Source: Parabacteroides sp.
GTDB lineage: Bacteria > Bacteroidota > Bacteroidia > Bacteroidales > Tannerellaceae
Reading direction: 5' to 3'
Assembly: GCA_019417325.1 (NCBI GenBank)
Contig: DXVO01000009.1
Span: forward strand, 1-64,000
Length of the DNA: 64,000 nt
Numbering within the stretch: position 1 is the stretch's first letter; the number at the start of each line of letters is the position of its first letter. The translations under genes were made by a program, and so were the position numbers. Below are positions 45,132 to 55,700 of the stretch, one piece after another. The notes under the pieces were generated by a model, which was given only the letters and a program-made list of their open reading frames with translations, had not been told where the DNA came from and did not search any database.

Positions 45132-45644
45132 ATGAAAATGAAAAAAAACCTTGTAGTAATAAGCATTTGTTTGTTATCCCTGGGGATAAGTTCATGCAAC
45201 AACCATAGTAATAATAATCAAACAGAAAGAACAATGGACAATACAACAAAAGTACAAGAACCAGTATTGGGACTCGGCTCACCAATTACCGACAATTTTA
45301 CAGGAACTGCCTGGTTAAAAATGCTTTCCACTCAACCGGAATACGATTGCAATGTGTATAATGTAACCTTCGCTCCCGGTACGCGTAACTACTGGCATTC
45401 ACACAGCGTAGGTCAGATTCTCCTCTGTACCGAAGGTGTAGGTTATTATCAGGAAAGAGATAAACCGGCTCAACGGCTGCAACCAGGTGATATCGTTAAT
45501 ATTCCCTCCCATACGGCTCATTGGCATGGCGCAGCACCCGATAACCGTTTTACGCACATCGGCATCACTCCAAAAGTAAATGAAAATGCCACCGAGTGGT
45601 TAGGCGAAGTTACTGACGAAGAATATGCCGAAGCTGTAAAATAA
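45132..45644 (+). CDS. Cupin-domain lipoprotein
   Basis: A 170-residue exported lipoprotein (LGISSC, Cys near 24) with a single cupin barrel. The metal-binding motifs are HSHSVGQILLCTEG (about 89-102), in which two His and a Gln/Glu bind metal, and HTAHWHGA (about 126-133). It resembles small cupins found beside carboxymuconolactone decarboxylases, some of which are annotated as quercetin dioxygenase-like or mandelonitrile-lyase-like. It is 12 bases before the CMD gene. Activity is not known. Confidence 0.85.
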   Translation: MKMKKNLVVISICLLSLGISSCNNHSNNNQTERTMDNTTKVQEPVLGLGSPITDNFTGTAWLKMLSTQPEYDCNVYNVTFAPGTRNYWHSHSVGQILLCTEGVGYYQERDKPAQRLQPGDIVNIPSHTAHWHGAAPDNRFTHIGITPKVNENATEWLGEVTDEEYAEAVK

Positions 45645-45656
45645 AAAACGCCGCAT

Positions 45657-46817
45657 ATGAAAAAAACATTTTTAATATCAGTATTTATCCTATTCGGAGT
45701 CCTGCCCGTTTTCGCTCAGGACAATCCGGTATCTAAAGAAAAAGAAAAGATGGATAGAATCGAATTATGTAAAAAAAACTATACGACCTTATTCGGAGGC
45801 GAAGCACTGACCGGACAAGGCACAGACCCGGAAATGATGGATATCCTCCAAAAGTTTATTTTCGGAGAAGTATTCCGTACCGGAGAACTGGATATAAAAA
45901 CACGGGAAATGATTACCTGCATCACTTTGGCAACAATGCAGACATTACCTCAATTGAAAGCACATGTTGCCGCAGCTTTGAATGTGGGGGTTACTCCCGT
46001 TGAACTGCGCGAAACGGTTTACCTCTGTGCTCCATTCATCGGTTTCCCGAAAACATTAAATGCATTGGCTACTATTAATGATGTGTTTAAAGAACAGGGT
46101 ATCTCCTTGCCTTTAGAAGCACAGGGGATAGTGACGGAGAAAGACAGAAATGAAAAAGGGGCTGCCATTCAAAACATACTTTATCCGGAAGGTATAAAAG
46201 ACGCGATGAAAAACGTTCCGGGAGGTTTGGGTAGAGATGTGGAAAGATTCCTTACCGAATATTGTTTCGGCGATATTTACACCCGCAACGGACTGGATAT
46301 AAAAACCCGTGAACTATTGGCTTACTGTGTACTTACCACGCTGGAAGCAGAAAGTCAGCTTCGTTCGCATCTTCAAGGGAATTTGGCAGTCGGCAACAGT
46401 AAGGAGACACTTGCTGCAGCAATCATACAATGTCTTCCTTATATAGGTTTTCCTCCTGCAATAAAAGCCTTGAAAATTATTCAGGAAACCCCACAATCTT
46501 CTCCTGAAAACAATAAAGTCCGTATTTCAAGAATTACTGTCGACCCGGCACAATTAGATAACTACAATGCTTATCTGAAAGAAGAAATAGAAGCATCTGT
46601 ACGTCTGGAACCGGGAGTCCTTACATTATATGCTGTTTCTGAAAAAGAACAACCGAATAAAATAACGATCCTTGAAATTTACGCAGATCAGGCTGCTTAC
46701 GAAAACCATCTTCAAACACCCCATTTCCAAAAATATAAACAAGGCACACTGGATATGGTACAAGAACTGGAACTTATTGATGGTACGGCATTGATTCCCG
46801 GACTGAAAATAAAATAG
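45657..46817 (+). CDS. Exported fusion of two carboxymuconolactone decarboxylase domains and an ABM domain
   Basis: A 386-residue protein with signal peptide (1-20, PVFAQ). Two CMD-like domains lie in tandem: about 35-135 (LDIKTREMITCITLATMQTL) and about 160-265 (LDIKTRELLAYCVLTTLEA), each ending in an IGFP motif. The redox CxxC of AhpD-type members is absent, so peroxidase activity is unlikely. The last 100 residues form an antibiotic biosynthesis monooxygenase (ABM) ferredoxin-like domain. Together with the cupin it could act on a small, perhaps aromatic or quinone-like, molecule in the periplasm (inference). Confidence 0.87.
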   Translation: MKKTFLISVFILFGVLPVFAQDNPVSKEKEKMDRIELCKKNYTTLFGGEALTGQGTDPEMMDILQKFIFGEVFRTGELDIKTREMITCITLATMQTLPQLKAHVAAALNVGVTPVELRETVYLCAPFIGFPKTLNALATINDVFKEQGISLPLEAQGIVTEKDRNEKGAAIQNILYPEGIKDAMKNVPGGLGRDVERFLTEYCFGDIYTRNGLDIKTRELLAYCVLTTLEAESQLRSHLQGNLAVGNSKETLAAAIIQCLPYIGFPPAIKALKIIQETPQSSPENNKVRISRITVDPAQLDNYNAYLKEEIEASVRLEPGVLTLYAVSEKEQPNKITILEIYADQAAYENHLQTPHFQKYKQGTLDMVQELELIDGTALIPGLKIK

Positions 46818-46869
46818 CCGGCTACAAATAATAGGTATGGGTTATTAAGAATGCCTGCTGAACTTTTAA

Positions 46870-46877
46870 TATATTTG
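46870..46877 (+). promoter_or_regulatory. -7 box for the NADAR gene
   Basis: TATATTTG fits TAnnTTTG perfectly, 59 bases before the ATG at 46937. It makes transcription independent of the CMD gene likely. Confidence 0.5.
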
Positions 46878-46936
46878 CAAACAATGAATAACCGAATATA
46901 TACGTTATTACATTGGAAACACAAATACAAACAAAC

Positions 46937-47803
46937 ATGAAAGCTACATTTACTATAGATAACCCATTGCCTCCATTATGGCTGATGTATCCGGAAATAT
47001 CCCAATGCAGCATAGGATGGCGCATGGGATACGGTGAATATTATTTATGGAAATTCAACGACTGGTTTAATGAGTTATCCGAAGAGATGCAACTCAAATA
47101 CCAGAAAATGTTTCCTGCCCCACATGCATGGGAAGGTTATTATCAAGATACGATTGGAAACAAGTTTCAGCATGGTATCTGTTTTTGGCAGCCGGACGGA
47201 TTACCCGGCTTTTCATTAGAGCAACTTCTAACCGATACAGCTAACGGTACAAATTTCGAGTATCTCTTCTTTTGGGGACATTATGCAAAAAAGGAGATAT
47301 CCAAATCTTGTTTTAGCCAATGGTGGAAGGCTTCTTTTCGGGTAGATACGCACGATTACTGTTGCATGGAACAATATATGATGGCAGAAAAAGCACGTAT
47401 TTTCGAAGACGAAGAAATCAGGAAACAGATATTTACTGAAACAGACCCGAAAACGATAAAACAGTTGGGACGTAAAATCAAAAACTTTAATCAGGAAATC
47501 TGGGATAAATGTAAATATTCGATTATACTAAACGGTAACTATGCCAAATTCCTTCAAAACAAAGAACTTCTTGATTTTTTACTAAGTACCGGAAATAAAA
47601 TTTTAGTGGAAGCAAGCCCATACGATACCATATGGGGAGTCGGCATGGAGGAAGCCAATCCGCAAATCAAAAATCCATTTCTTTGGAAAGGTCAAAACCT
47701 ACTTGGTTTTGCTTTAATGGAGGTAAGGAACGAATTAAAACGAATATGCCAATCCTATCAGCTAATTAACTGGGAACAGGTAAAAAAAGAAATAGAAGCA
47801 TAA
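46937..47803 (+). CDS. NADAR-family protein with N-terminal extension
   Basis: A 288-residue protein whose second half is a NADAR (YbiA-like) domain: FFWGHYAKKEISKSCFSQWW, DYCCMEQYMMAEKARIF, EASPYDTIWGVGMEEANP and LWKGQNLLGFALMEVRNEL are hallmark segments. Members remove ADP-ribose-like groups from nucleotides or split riboflavin intermediates; some reverse guanine ADP-ribosylation by a paired toxin. The first 95 residues (to about GLPGFSLEQL) form an extra region rich in aromatic residues. ATG 46937 is chosen over an upstream TTG. No DarT-like toxin is adjacent. It ends just before a bidirectional terminator. Confidence 0.85.
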   Translation: MKATFTIDNPLPPLWLMYPEISQCSIGWRMGYGEYYLWKFNDWFNELSEEMQLKYQKMFPAPHAWEGYYQDTIGNKFQHGICFWQPDGLPGFSLEQLLTDTANGTNFEYLFFWGHYAKKEISKSCFSQWWKASFRVDTHDYCCMEQYMMAEKARIFEDEEIRKQIFTETDPKTIKQLGRKIKNFNQEIWDKCKYSIILNGNYAKFLQNKELLDFLLSTGNKILVEASPYDTIWGVGMEEANPQIKNPFLWKGQNLLGFALMEVRNELKRICQSYQLINWEQVKKEIEA

Positions 47804-47807
47804 AAAA

Positions 47808-47856
47808 GTCCGGCGGATAAATTGAATTGCATTCCAACTCATTTTATCCGCCAGAC
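47808..47856. terminator. Bidirectional terminator hairpin
   Basis: GTC-c-GGCGGATAAA at 47808-47821 pairs with TTTATCCGCC-a-GAC at 47843-47856 around a 21-base loop. It lies between convergent NADAR and sulfatase genes, with A-rich sequence on one side. Confidence 0.7.
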
Positions 47857-47885
47857 GTATATAAATAAACTCACAGAGTCTTCCC

Positions 47886-49481
47886 TTAATACTCGTCTAC
47901 TTTCTGATCTGCACGGAACTGATCAAGCTGTTTTTGCAAACGAGCGGTAACTTCAACATATTCCGGATTGCCGTATAGGTTATTCAACTCGTTCGGATCA
48001 CTTTGAAGATCATAAAGTTCGTCGCAGTTGATCGCGTCATTTTGCTTATTTTTGTCACCGTAGAAATGTATTAACTTATAACGGCTGTCACGTACACCAT
48101 CATGACGGCGTACCATATGGATTGCCGGATAATCATAATAATGATAGTACAGATATTCACGCCAATCAGTCGGCACCTGTCCGCCGAACAAAGGGACTAA
48201 AGAGGTTCCTACCATATAATCCGGTTTCTCTATTCCTGCTATATCCAGGTAAGTTGGGGCATAATCTATATTCTGTACCAAAGCCAGACACTCGCTTCCC
48301 GCTTTAATCTTGGCAGGATAACGGATAATCAACGGAGTACGGAAAGATTCCTCATACATAAAACGCTTGTCGAACCAGCCATGTTCACCCATATAGAAAC
48401 CTTGGTCAGAGGTATAGACAATCACAGTATTATCCATAAGCCCCTCTTTTTCCAGATAGGCGATTAAACGACCGACCTCGTCATCGATAGACTTAATACA
48501 ACGTACGTAATCCTTTATATAACGTTGATATTTCCACTTCACCAAATCATCGCCCTTCAGATTTTGGTTAATGAAATTCTCATTGCGAGGTTTATAAGAA
48601 GCAATCCACGCCTCGCGTTGTTCCGGTGTCATACGGTCCAGAGATGCGTCCCAGCCTTTCAGATTCCATTCGTTTTGGTAGGCATCATTATTCCTTAGTT
48701 CATTCACCTTCAAATCATAGACAATAGTCATGTCCTTATCGATACGCATTTCCTGTGTACGTGCGGCATCACAACGGGTGGCATAAGTATCATTAAACGT
48801 ATCGGGATAAGGGAATTCCACATCTTCATACAAGTCCATATATTTCAAATCCGGCATCCAGTTACGATGCGGGGCTTTATGATGAACCAATAAGCAAAAC
48901 GGTTTATCCTTATCTCTTTTTTCAAGAAATTCAATGGCATGATCTGTCGTAAGAGTTGTTGCATACCCCTCCTCCTTCACGTATTTACCATTTGTTTCTT
49001 TACTCTTAAATTCGGGATTGTAATAATCTCCCTGGTCCCATAACACTTGATAATAATCGAATCCCTTCGGCTCGCATTGCATATGCCATTTGCCCACAAC
49101 ACCGGTTTGATAACCATGCTGCTGTAATATCTCGGAGAAGAAAGTCTTCGTCGTATCAATGCCCGCCCCTAATTGCCGTTGTCCGTTCTGATGACTGTAC
49201 AGACCGGTCATCAAGCAAGCCCGGCTGGGAGTGGAAAGCGAATTCTCCACAAAGGCTTGCCTGAACAACATACCTTCTGCGGCTAAACGGTCCAGATTAG
49301 GTGTCGGAGCCAGTTTACCTAACGCATGTCCATAGGCACTAATCGTCTGATATGAATGATCATCCGTCATGATATGAACGATATTAAGAGGCTTTTCTGC
49401 CACTTCCTTTTGCCCGGTTCCGCAAGCGGAAAGTAAAAGGGCGGGAGCTAAAATAGCTCCATAACTAATAGTATTTTTCAT
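47886..49481 (-). CDS. Sulfatase lipoprotein (S1 family), last gene of the glycan locus
   Basis: A 531-residue type I sulfatase that hydrolyses sulfate esters of a glycan. The lipoprotein signal LLLSAC gives Cys20, so it is membrane-anchored, facing the periplasm or surface. The active-site signature STPSRACLMTG has Ser83, to be converted to formylglycine by an anaerobic sulfatase-maturating enzyme not present here. Metal ligands include TDDHS (40-44) and the SDQGFYMGEHG region. Overall it resembles N-acetylglucosamine-6-sulfatases of Bacteroides mucin and glycosaminoglycan loci. It has its own -7 box (49514-49507). Confidence 0.92.
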   Translation of the reverse strand: MKNTISYGAILAPALLLSACGTGQKEVAEKPLNIVHIMTDDHSYQTISAYGHALGKLAPTPNLDRLAAEGMLFRQAFVENSLSTPSRACLMTGLYSHQNGQRQLGAGIDTTKTFFSEILQQHGYQTGVVGKWHMQCEPKGFDYYQVLWDQGDYYNPEFKSKETNGKYVKEEGYATTLTTDHAIEFLEKRDKDKPFCLLVHHKAPHRNWMPDLKYMDLYEDVEFPYPDTFNDTYATRCDAARTQEMRIDKDMTIVYDLKVNELRNNDAYQNEWNLKGWDASLDRMTPEQREAWIASYKPRNENFINQNLKGDDLVKWKYQRYIKDYVRCIKSIDDEVGRLIAYLEKEGLMDNTVIVYTSDQGFYMGEHGWFDKRFMYEESFRTPLIIRYPAKIKAGSECLALVQNIDYAPTYLDIAGIEKPDYMVGTSLVPLFGGQVPTDWREYLYYHYYDYPAIHMVRRHDGVRDSRYKLIHFYGDKNKQNDAINCDELYDLQSDPNELNNLYGNPEYVEVTARLQKQLDQFRADQKVDEY

Positions 49482-49500
49482 ATTTCTCTGTTTTTCAACA

Positions 49501-49518
49501 TTTATACAAACGTATAAA
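49501..49518. promoter_or_regulatory. Inverted repeat over the sulfatase -7 box
   Basis: TTTATAC-AAAC-GTATAAA has perfect seven-base arms. On the minus strand TACGTTTG (49514-49507) inside it matches TAnnTTTG, about 30 bases upstream of the sulfatase ATG. A regulator binding here would block this promoter. Confidence 0.5.
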
Positions 49519-49604
49519 ACTTATTTGAATTGTTAATCCTCATCTTTCAATATATTTGATTGCTCAAAAAGTCTAATGATATTTATTGATTACTATTTAT
49601 AGAT

Positions 49605-51101
49605 TCACTCCTTTTTCCGATGAGCAAACTCTTGCTGCTCTTTCATGAATTGTTTTTGAATCTCTCCATTATCCAAATTTTTAAAAACTTGAAGTGCGGG
49701 AGACTTCTGTTCTTCCATCCATTTTTGTAAATATCCACGATACTGCTGAATGACATTCTTATATTCTTCTTTATCTATCAGATTATGCAGGCCATCAGGA
49801 TCATTTTTAATATCATACAGTTCTTCTTTAGCACGATATTTAAAAAACTCAAGGCGATGTTTTGCATATTCATCAGACTGGCTTTCTTCAACCATCGATT
49901 CAAACGTAATTCCAGCCCATGAACAATTTCTAAAAATGGTAGTACCATCAGACCACGCATTAAATATATAGCAATAATCAGCATCATGGACAGCAAACAT
50001 CGGATAACGATTACGTGCCGAAGTTTCATAAAACTGCGTAAAGACACGATTGCTTTCTCGAAGTTGACCGCCCTTTAATGCCTCAAGAAATGATTTTCCG
50101 TCTACATTTCCATTAAATGAAACACCACAAGCTTCTAATATCGTTGGCATATAGTCGATCGTAGAAATGAAATTTGAATTATCCACGCTTCCCGGTTTTA
50201 TAATACCTGGCCATTTGGCAATCCAAGGTGTTTTATTAGAGTTCAGATAACAATTCGTTTTTGCAAATGGGAAGTCCATTCCGTTATCAGACAGAAACAT
50301 AATCAACGTATTGTTCTCTAAATTTTGTTCTTTTAAAACACGCATGACCTCTCCTACAACATCGTCCAGGCGCCGTACCGAACTATAATATTGAGCAAGT
50401 TCAATCTTTGCTTTTTGAGAATTTATAATAAAGCCCGGAACAGTCATATCCTCTGTTGTATAAACTCTTGAAGCATCCGGAAAATCCTTGATTGGGAATT
50501 CCTTTTTTTCCCGTTCACTACCATGAAACGGAGCATGGGGGTCATGAGAGTTCACCATGAAGTAAAAAGGTTTTCCTTCCTTCTTTACATCCTTTACAAA
50601 TTGATTAAATACCTCATAATATCTTTTAGGATCCCGCCCTGAACCCAGATCCGGTTGATCTACCTGAGTATCCCATTGAAAAGAAGAAACAGGCGTACTA
50701 TGCCCAAGTTTTCCAGCTATGCCTACAGAATAGCCGTTCTCCCTAAGCACAGACATCACCGTTGGAATATTTTTCTCCGTATGATAAAACCCCTCTACTC
50801 CATTTTTATGAGAATAAAGCCCGGTAGCCAATACAGCACGGGAAGGTTGGCTTACGGCAATATTTACATAAGCATTATTAAAGATAATACCTTCTGATGC
50901 AAGCTTATCAAGATTAGGGGTGATACCGGAAACCGGACATCCCATATAACCGACACTTGAATAGTTCAAATCATCAGCAGTTATAAGCACAACATTGAGC
51001 CGTCCATTCCCTTGTAATTGTTCTTGCGCAAAAACATTATAAATTCCGCATATAGGAATCAAACCGCTAAGTAATAAACTATTTACGATTCTATTTCTCA
51101 T
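49605..51101 (-). CDS. Sulfatase (S1 family, sulfamidase-like), periplasmic
   Basis: A 498-residue sulfatase with signal peptide (about 1-26, NVFAQ). The active-site signature is SQPSRAVLATG with Ser84 as the future formylglycine; metal ligands include ADDLNYSS (42-49) and FLSDNGMDF, with HDPHAPF between. The pattern resembles N-sulfoglucosamine sulfohydrolases (SGSH, S1_8), which cut N-sulfate from glucosamine. The precise linkage cannot be read from sequence. It is 20 bases after the SusD gene and thus in the SusC/D transcript. Confidence 0.9.
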   Translation of the reverse strand: MRNRIVNSLLLSGLIPICGIYNVFAQEQLQGNGRLNVVLITADDLNYSSVGYMGCPVSGITPNLDKLASEGIIFNNAYVNIAVSQPSRAVLATGLYSHKNGVEGFYHTEKNIPTVMSVLRENGYSVGIAGKLGHSTPVSSFQWDTQVDQPDLGSGRDPKRYYEVFNQFVKDVKKEGKPFYFMVNSHDPHAPFHGSEREKKEFPIKDFPDASRVYTTEDMTVPGFIINSQKAKIELAQYYSSVRRLDDVVGEVMRVLKEQNLENNTLIMFLSDNGMDFPFAKTNCYLNSNKTPWIAKWPGIIKPGSVDNSNFISTIDYMPTILEACGVSFNGNVDGKSFLEALKGGQLRESNRVFTQFYETSARNRYPMFAVHDADYCYIFNAWSDGTTIFRNCSWAGITFESMVEESQSDEYAKHRLEFFKYRAKEELYDIKNDPDGLHNLIDKEEYKNVIQQYRGYLQKWMEEQKSPALQVFKNLDNGEIQKQFMKEQQEFAHRKKE

Positions 51102-51121
51102 GATAATTTTTATTACATCCG

Positions 51122-52696
51122 TTAGTACCCTTGATTTTGCTTGATCTTTTGATTCCCGTTCATCTCGCTTTCAGGTATGGGCCATAAAAGTTTATAGGCT
51201 TCAATATTTGTCAGATCTTCGGGTTTATAGCAGAAAGTCGTATTCTCTATGACGGCCTGCCTTGACTCCTTTAATTTCTTGAGAGCATATTCTTCTCCCC
51301 AACGTTTCAAATCATAGAAACGATGTCCTTCGCCAACTAACTCTAATGCACGTTCGTTTCTGATAGCTTCACGTAACTCTTCTTTATTTTTTAGAGGTTT
51401 TAAGCCGGCTTCATTTGTCAAGGTATAGAGGGTTTCACCCGCTCTTTCTCTTATTTGATTTAAATACCCCAACGCTGTATTTGTCATGCCGTTTAGTTCG
51501 CACTCTACCTCCGCTTTCATTAACACAACATCCGCATATCTAAATATGATAATGTTAAAGGGGCAGTCTCCTGTCCGGAATTTATGACCGATAGAAGAAA
51601 AGTTTGTGAACTTCATTAAATGAGAATATAAAGGCTCTGTCGAATTCGTAAATATAATTTTCACTTCTTTTCCGTTATCTGCCGTATAGGTATATTCTCC
51701 TTTATAAGTATCCGTTATTTCATTTAAATAGGGTTTCCGGGTATAGAATAATTTTGTTCGCGGACTTCCGGGCTCTGTCATCTTTAGTATATAATCATTC
51801 AGAGGATAAGTCGCATTGGCTCCCTGAAAGTCCGAACATAAAGGTAAATAATAAGTTAATAGCGTACAACCTTGTTTAGGAACTGTTCCTTGCTCTCTAT
51901 TAATCTCCCATATAGACTCATTGTTATATTTAAGTTTAGGATTCCATACATCTTGGATATCAGGCATCAAAGAATATCCGTTTATTTGATTTAATGTGGT
52001 TTCCGCACTTTTCAGATCATTACGGAGCATGTGCACTTTAGCCAATAAAAGTAGGGCTGCCCCCCGGGATACACGCCCTTTTTCCGTATCGTTTTTCTCG
52101 GGAAGAAGAGATGCTTCTTGCAAATCCTCAACAACAGCATCCCAAACCTGACCGGCCGGAGTCCGTTCAATGTCAGTATTCGTCATAACTGTTGGTTCCA
52201 ATCGTAAAGGAACATCTCCCCACCGCATTACCAGATGATAGTACATCAATGCTCTGAAAAATTTGGCCTCCCTTATACATTGTTCCTTCAGAGATCCGGA
52301 AATATTAGGATTTTCATTGTTCTTGAGAGCGTTTATGTAGGAATTAGCTCCGAATATCATAGAATAGGCATGATCCCATCCTGCAGTTAGCACCGGATTA
52401 CCCGGCATAAGTACGTATTTTGGAAAAGCCATGCCGTTTGCTGCCGCAACAGGTTTATAAGTGAACAGGTCGGAACAGGCTTCATTTCGTACAATATAGT
52501 TTTCCATAATCCCATCACCTGTATTTATGACCTTAGCATAAAGTCCCATTAAACCTCCTAATACTTCTGTATCCGTATTATAGAATGTTTCTTGCATTTG
52601 TTGTCCCCGTGGATCTTCTTCCAGAAAACTCTCACAAGAACTTAACAACAATGAGCAAACAATTAATGTATAATATTTGAATTTTTCAGTTTTCAT
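51122..52696 (-). CDS. susD: SusD/RagB-family glycan-binding lipoprotein
   Basis: A 524-residue surface lipoprotein (LLLSSC, Cys near 20) with the SusD helical TPR-like architecture: the N-terminal SusD_RagB region ending around residue 290 and a C-terminal section with the NERALELVGEGHRFYDLKRW motif common to the family (near 460). It binds glycan on the cell surface and caps the SusC transporter. It is 14 bases after the SusC gene. The gene symbol denotes the family; the glycan is unknown but likely sulfated given the linked sulfatases. Confidence 0.95.
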   Translation of the reverse strand: MKTEKFKYYTLIVCSLLLSSCESFLEEDPRGQQMQETFYNTDTEVLGGLMGLYAKVINTGDGIMENYIVRNEACSDLFTYKPVAAANGMAFPKYVLMPGNPVLTAGWDHAYSMIFGANSYINALKNNENPNISGSLKEQCIREAKFFRALMYYHLVMRWGDVPLRLEPTVMTNTDIERTPAGQVWDAVVEDLQEASLLPEKNDTEKGRVSRGAALLLLAKVHMLRNDLKSAETTLNQINGYSLMPDIQDVWNPKLKYNNESIWEINREQGTVPKQGCTLLTYYLPLCSDFQGANATYPLNDYILKMTEPGSPRTKLFYTRKPYLNEITDTYKGEYTYTADNGKEVKIIFTNSTEPLYSHLMKFTNFSSIGHKFRTGDCPFNIIIFRYADVVLMKAEVECELNGMTNTALGYLNQIRERAGETLYTLTNEAGLKPLKNKEELREAIRNERALELVGEGHRFYDLKRWGEEYALKKLKESRQAVIENTTFCYKPEDLTNIEAYKLLWPIPESEMNGNQKIKQNQGY

Positions 52697-52710
52697 AATC
52701 TTACGTTATA

Positions 52711-55700
52711 TTAAAATCCGACATTAATACCAAAAGTCACTGTACGGGGAATTGGATATGAAGCGGCATCTATACCTTGCCCCATAACGTTTTCTCCCAT
52801 AGAGCTAACGTCCGGAGACCAACCTGGATAATTGGTAAACGTATACAAATTATCTACAGACACAGAGAATTTCAAATTAGAGAGCTTAGCTTTCTCAATA
52901 ATATTCCGCGGTAAAGAATAGGCTAAAGAGAGATTGTTTATCCGGAAAAAGGAGCCTTTAAACACATGATATGAAACATCCGGATAGGCTCTGACATCAT
53001 AGCCCGCTCTGGGTTCGGTACGGCTCGGAGCGCTTTCTTTCCAATGATTGTTATACCAATCCTGAGTAGCATTGAATCCTAATACTAATCGTTGATTAAC
53101 CAGATGCTGAATATTCATAATATCATTACCTACAACCCACTGGCATAGAATATTCAATTGAAATCCTTTATATGTAAAAGTATTTGTCATACCTCCTATA
53201 AAATCAGGATTCGCATCTCCTATTATTGTTTTATCAGCCTCAGTGATACGTCCGTCTTCATTAATATCCCGTATTTTAAGTTCACCAGGAGCATACTGTA
53301 TTTGTCCCATCTTCTTGGCAATCGCCGACTCTGCCTCGTCATAAATAACACCATCAGATTGATAACCATAAAGTAATCCTAAAGGCTTACCAACTTTCAA
53401 AATGGAAGGCTGGGACTTAATATCCGTACTGGTAAGACCTCCGGCAGGATTAATAATTTCATCCCTGCCATCTCCTAACTCAATTACTTTATTCCGGTTT
53501 ATCGAGTTATTGATATTGATGTCCCATTTAAAATCTTTACTCTCAATCAATCTTGCATCCAACGTGATTTCCAAACCTTTATTGTCAATGATTCCTATAT
53601 TTTGGAGCATTGATGTAAAACCGGAAGAACCCGGAAGAGCTTTATAGTATAGAAGATCATTTGTACGTTTGTAATAATAATCTAAAGTCAAGCTGATTCT
53701 ATTGCCTAAAAAGCCAATATCCAATCCGGCATTTATCTGATTTGTCTTTTCCCATTTTAGAGAAGGATCGGCAGCCCGTGTCGGAAAATAGCCTGTATTT
53801 AAATCTTGACCGACAAATACGGAAGAAGGAGCCAGTGTAGATAAAGTTTGATACAAAGGTATTCCTTGTTCACCTGAAGAACCATAGCTTAATCGCGCTT
53901 TTAAATTAGACAACCAGACCGTATTTTTCATAAAAGGTTCTTCTGATAATCTCCAAGCTAAAGCAGCTGAAGGGAAGAATGCATACTTATGATCCTTTCC
54001 AAATCTGGATGATCCATCCAAACGCCCCGTGAACGTAAATGAATATCTGTTTTTTAATGAATAATTGATACGTGTCATATAAGATTCCATCTGCCATGCT
54101 GCAAAACCAGAAGAGGCGGAATAGTTTGTAGCTTCGCCTAAGTTATTAAACTTAGCATTATCATTTGCAAAATCAGACCCCTTAGCCTGAAAACGTTCAA
54201 CTTTGTCTTTTTGCCATTCTGCACCAAGCATAGCATTCAGGCTATGTATTTGATTGAATGTTTTTAGATATGTAAGTGTGTTTGTTGAGTTCCAGTATAA
54301 TTTATTATAATTTCCAAGAGTTGCGGAACCATGGCTCGCTTTTCCTTCTGCAATGTACGAAGGGATGTAATTACTCGATTTAGCATCAGCATAATCGATA
54401 GCCAGGCTTGTACGGAATTTCAGTTCTTTCAATAAAGATATTTCCGCATATATATTAGAAATGAAACGGTTTCTGATATCATTATTAATCGTTTCCATAA
54501 TACTGGCATAGGGGTTTTCCTTAACGCCCTCGACATCCACATATTGCTCATAGCTTCCGTCTTCTTTATAAATAGGAACCACAGGAGAAGCCAAAGAGAT
54601 AAGACCGACTGCTGTATTGGAATCCAACGTCCCTTGTTCTGCCTGATTGCTATCTGTACGTGTAGCAGACAAGTTTGCTCCGATAGTCAGCCATTTTGTA
54701 AACTTGTTCTCCAGATTAGTACGAATGGAATAACGCTTAAAATCCGTATTTCGAATGATACCGTCTTGAGAAGAGTATCCTCCGGATAACATATAACGTA
54801 ACTTTTCATTTCCTCCGGTAAATGACAGTTCATAATTCTGCATCCAAGCGGTCCGGAAAAGTTCATCCTGCCAATTCGTACGTGCCGGAAGATTATTTAT
54901 ATCATATTTTCCCATTCCACCATTTTTATAATCCATCGATTCATTCCACAGTTCGGCCCATTGCTCCGGAGTTGTCAGCCGAATCCGGTTCTCAACTTGC
55001 TGGAAACCGGACGTTATATTTAGATTGGCTGTAAAAGCGCCCTCTTTTCCTCTTTTAGTCGTAATCATTACAACTCCATTTGCACCTCTCGAACCATAAA
55101 TCGCAGTAGCAGAAGCATCCTTCAAAACCTCCATAGACTCGATATCCGAAGGATTGATGGTTGTTAAAGGGGAAACGCCTACTCCTTGTAAACCATCTGC
55201 AGATCCACCTCCATCAAGAGGAACCCCATCTACAACATATAAGGGATCATTTGAACCTAAAATGGAGCTATTACCACGTATACGTACAATTGCACCTGCA
55301 CCAGGCTGCCCTGAGTTATTAATAATTTGTACACCTGCTGTTTTTCCCCTCAACGCTACGTCTGGCGACTGGGAGAATCCCAATGCGATTGTTTCTGATT
55401 TTAAAGAGGTAACAGACCCTGTCAAATCACTTTTTTTCATAGTTCCGTAACCAACTACAACGACCTCGTCCAAAGCTTGCGTATCGTCCTTCATACTAAT
55501 TGTCAGGTGAGCCTGTTTAGATGCCGATACTTCTTGAGAATTAAAGCCTATATATGAGACCAGCAAAGTTGCTTTATCCTGAACTTCCAATGAGAACTTA
55601 CCATCCAGATCTGTTACGGTCCCGTTAGTAGTTCCTTTCTCGACAATATTGGCTCCGATAATAGCATCTCCATTAGAATCGATAACGACCCCTGTTATTT

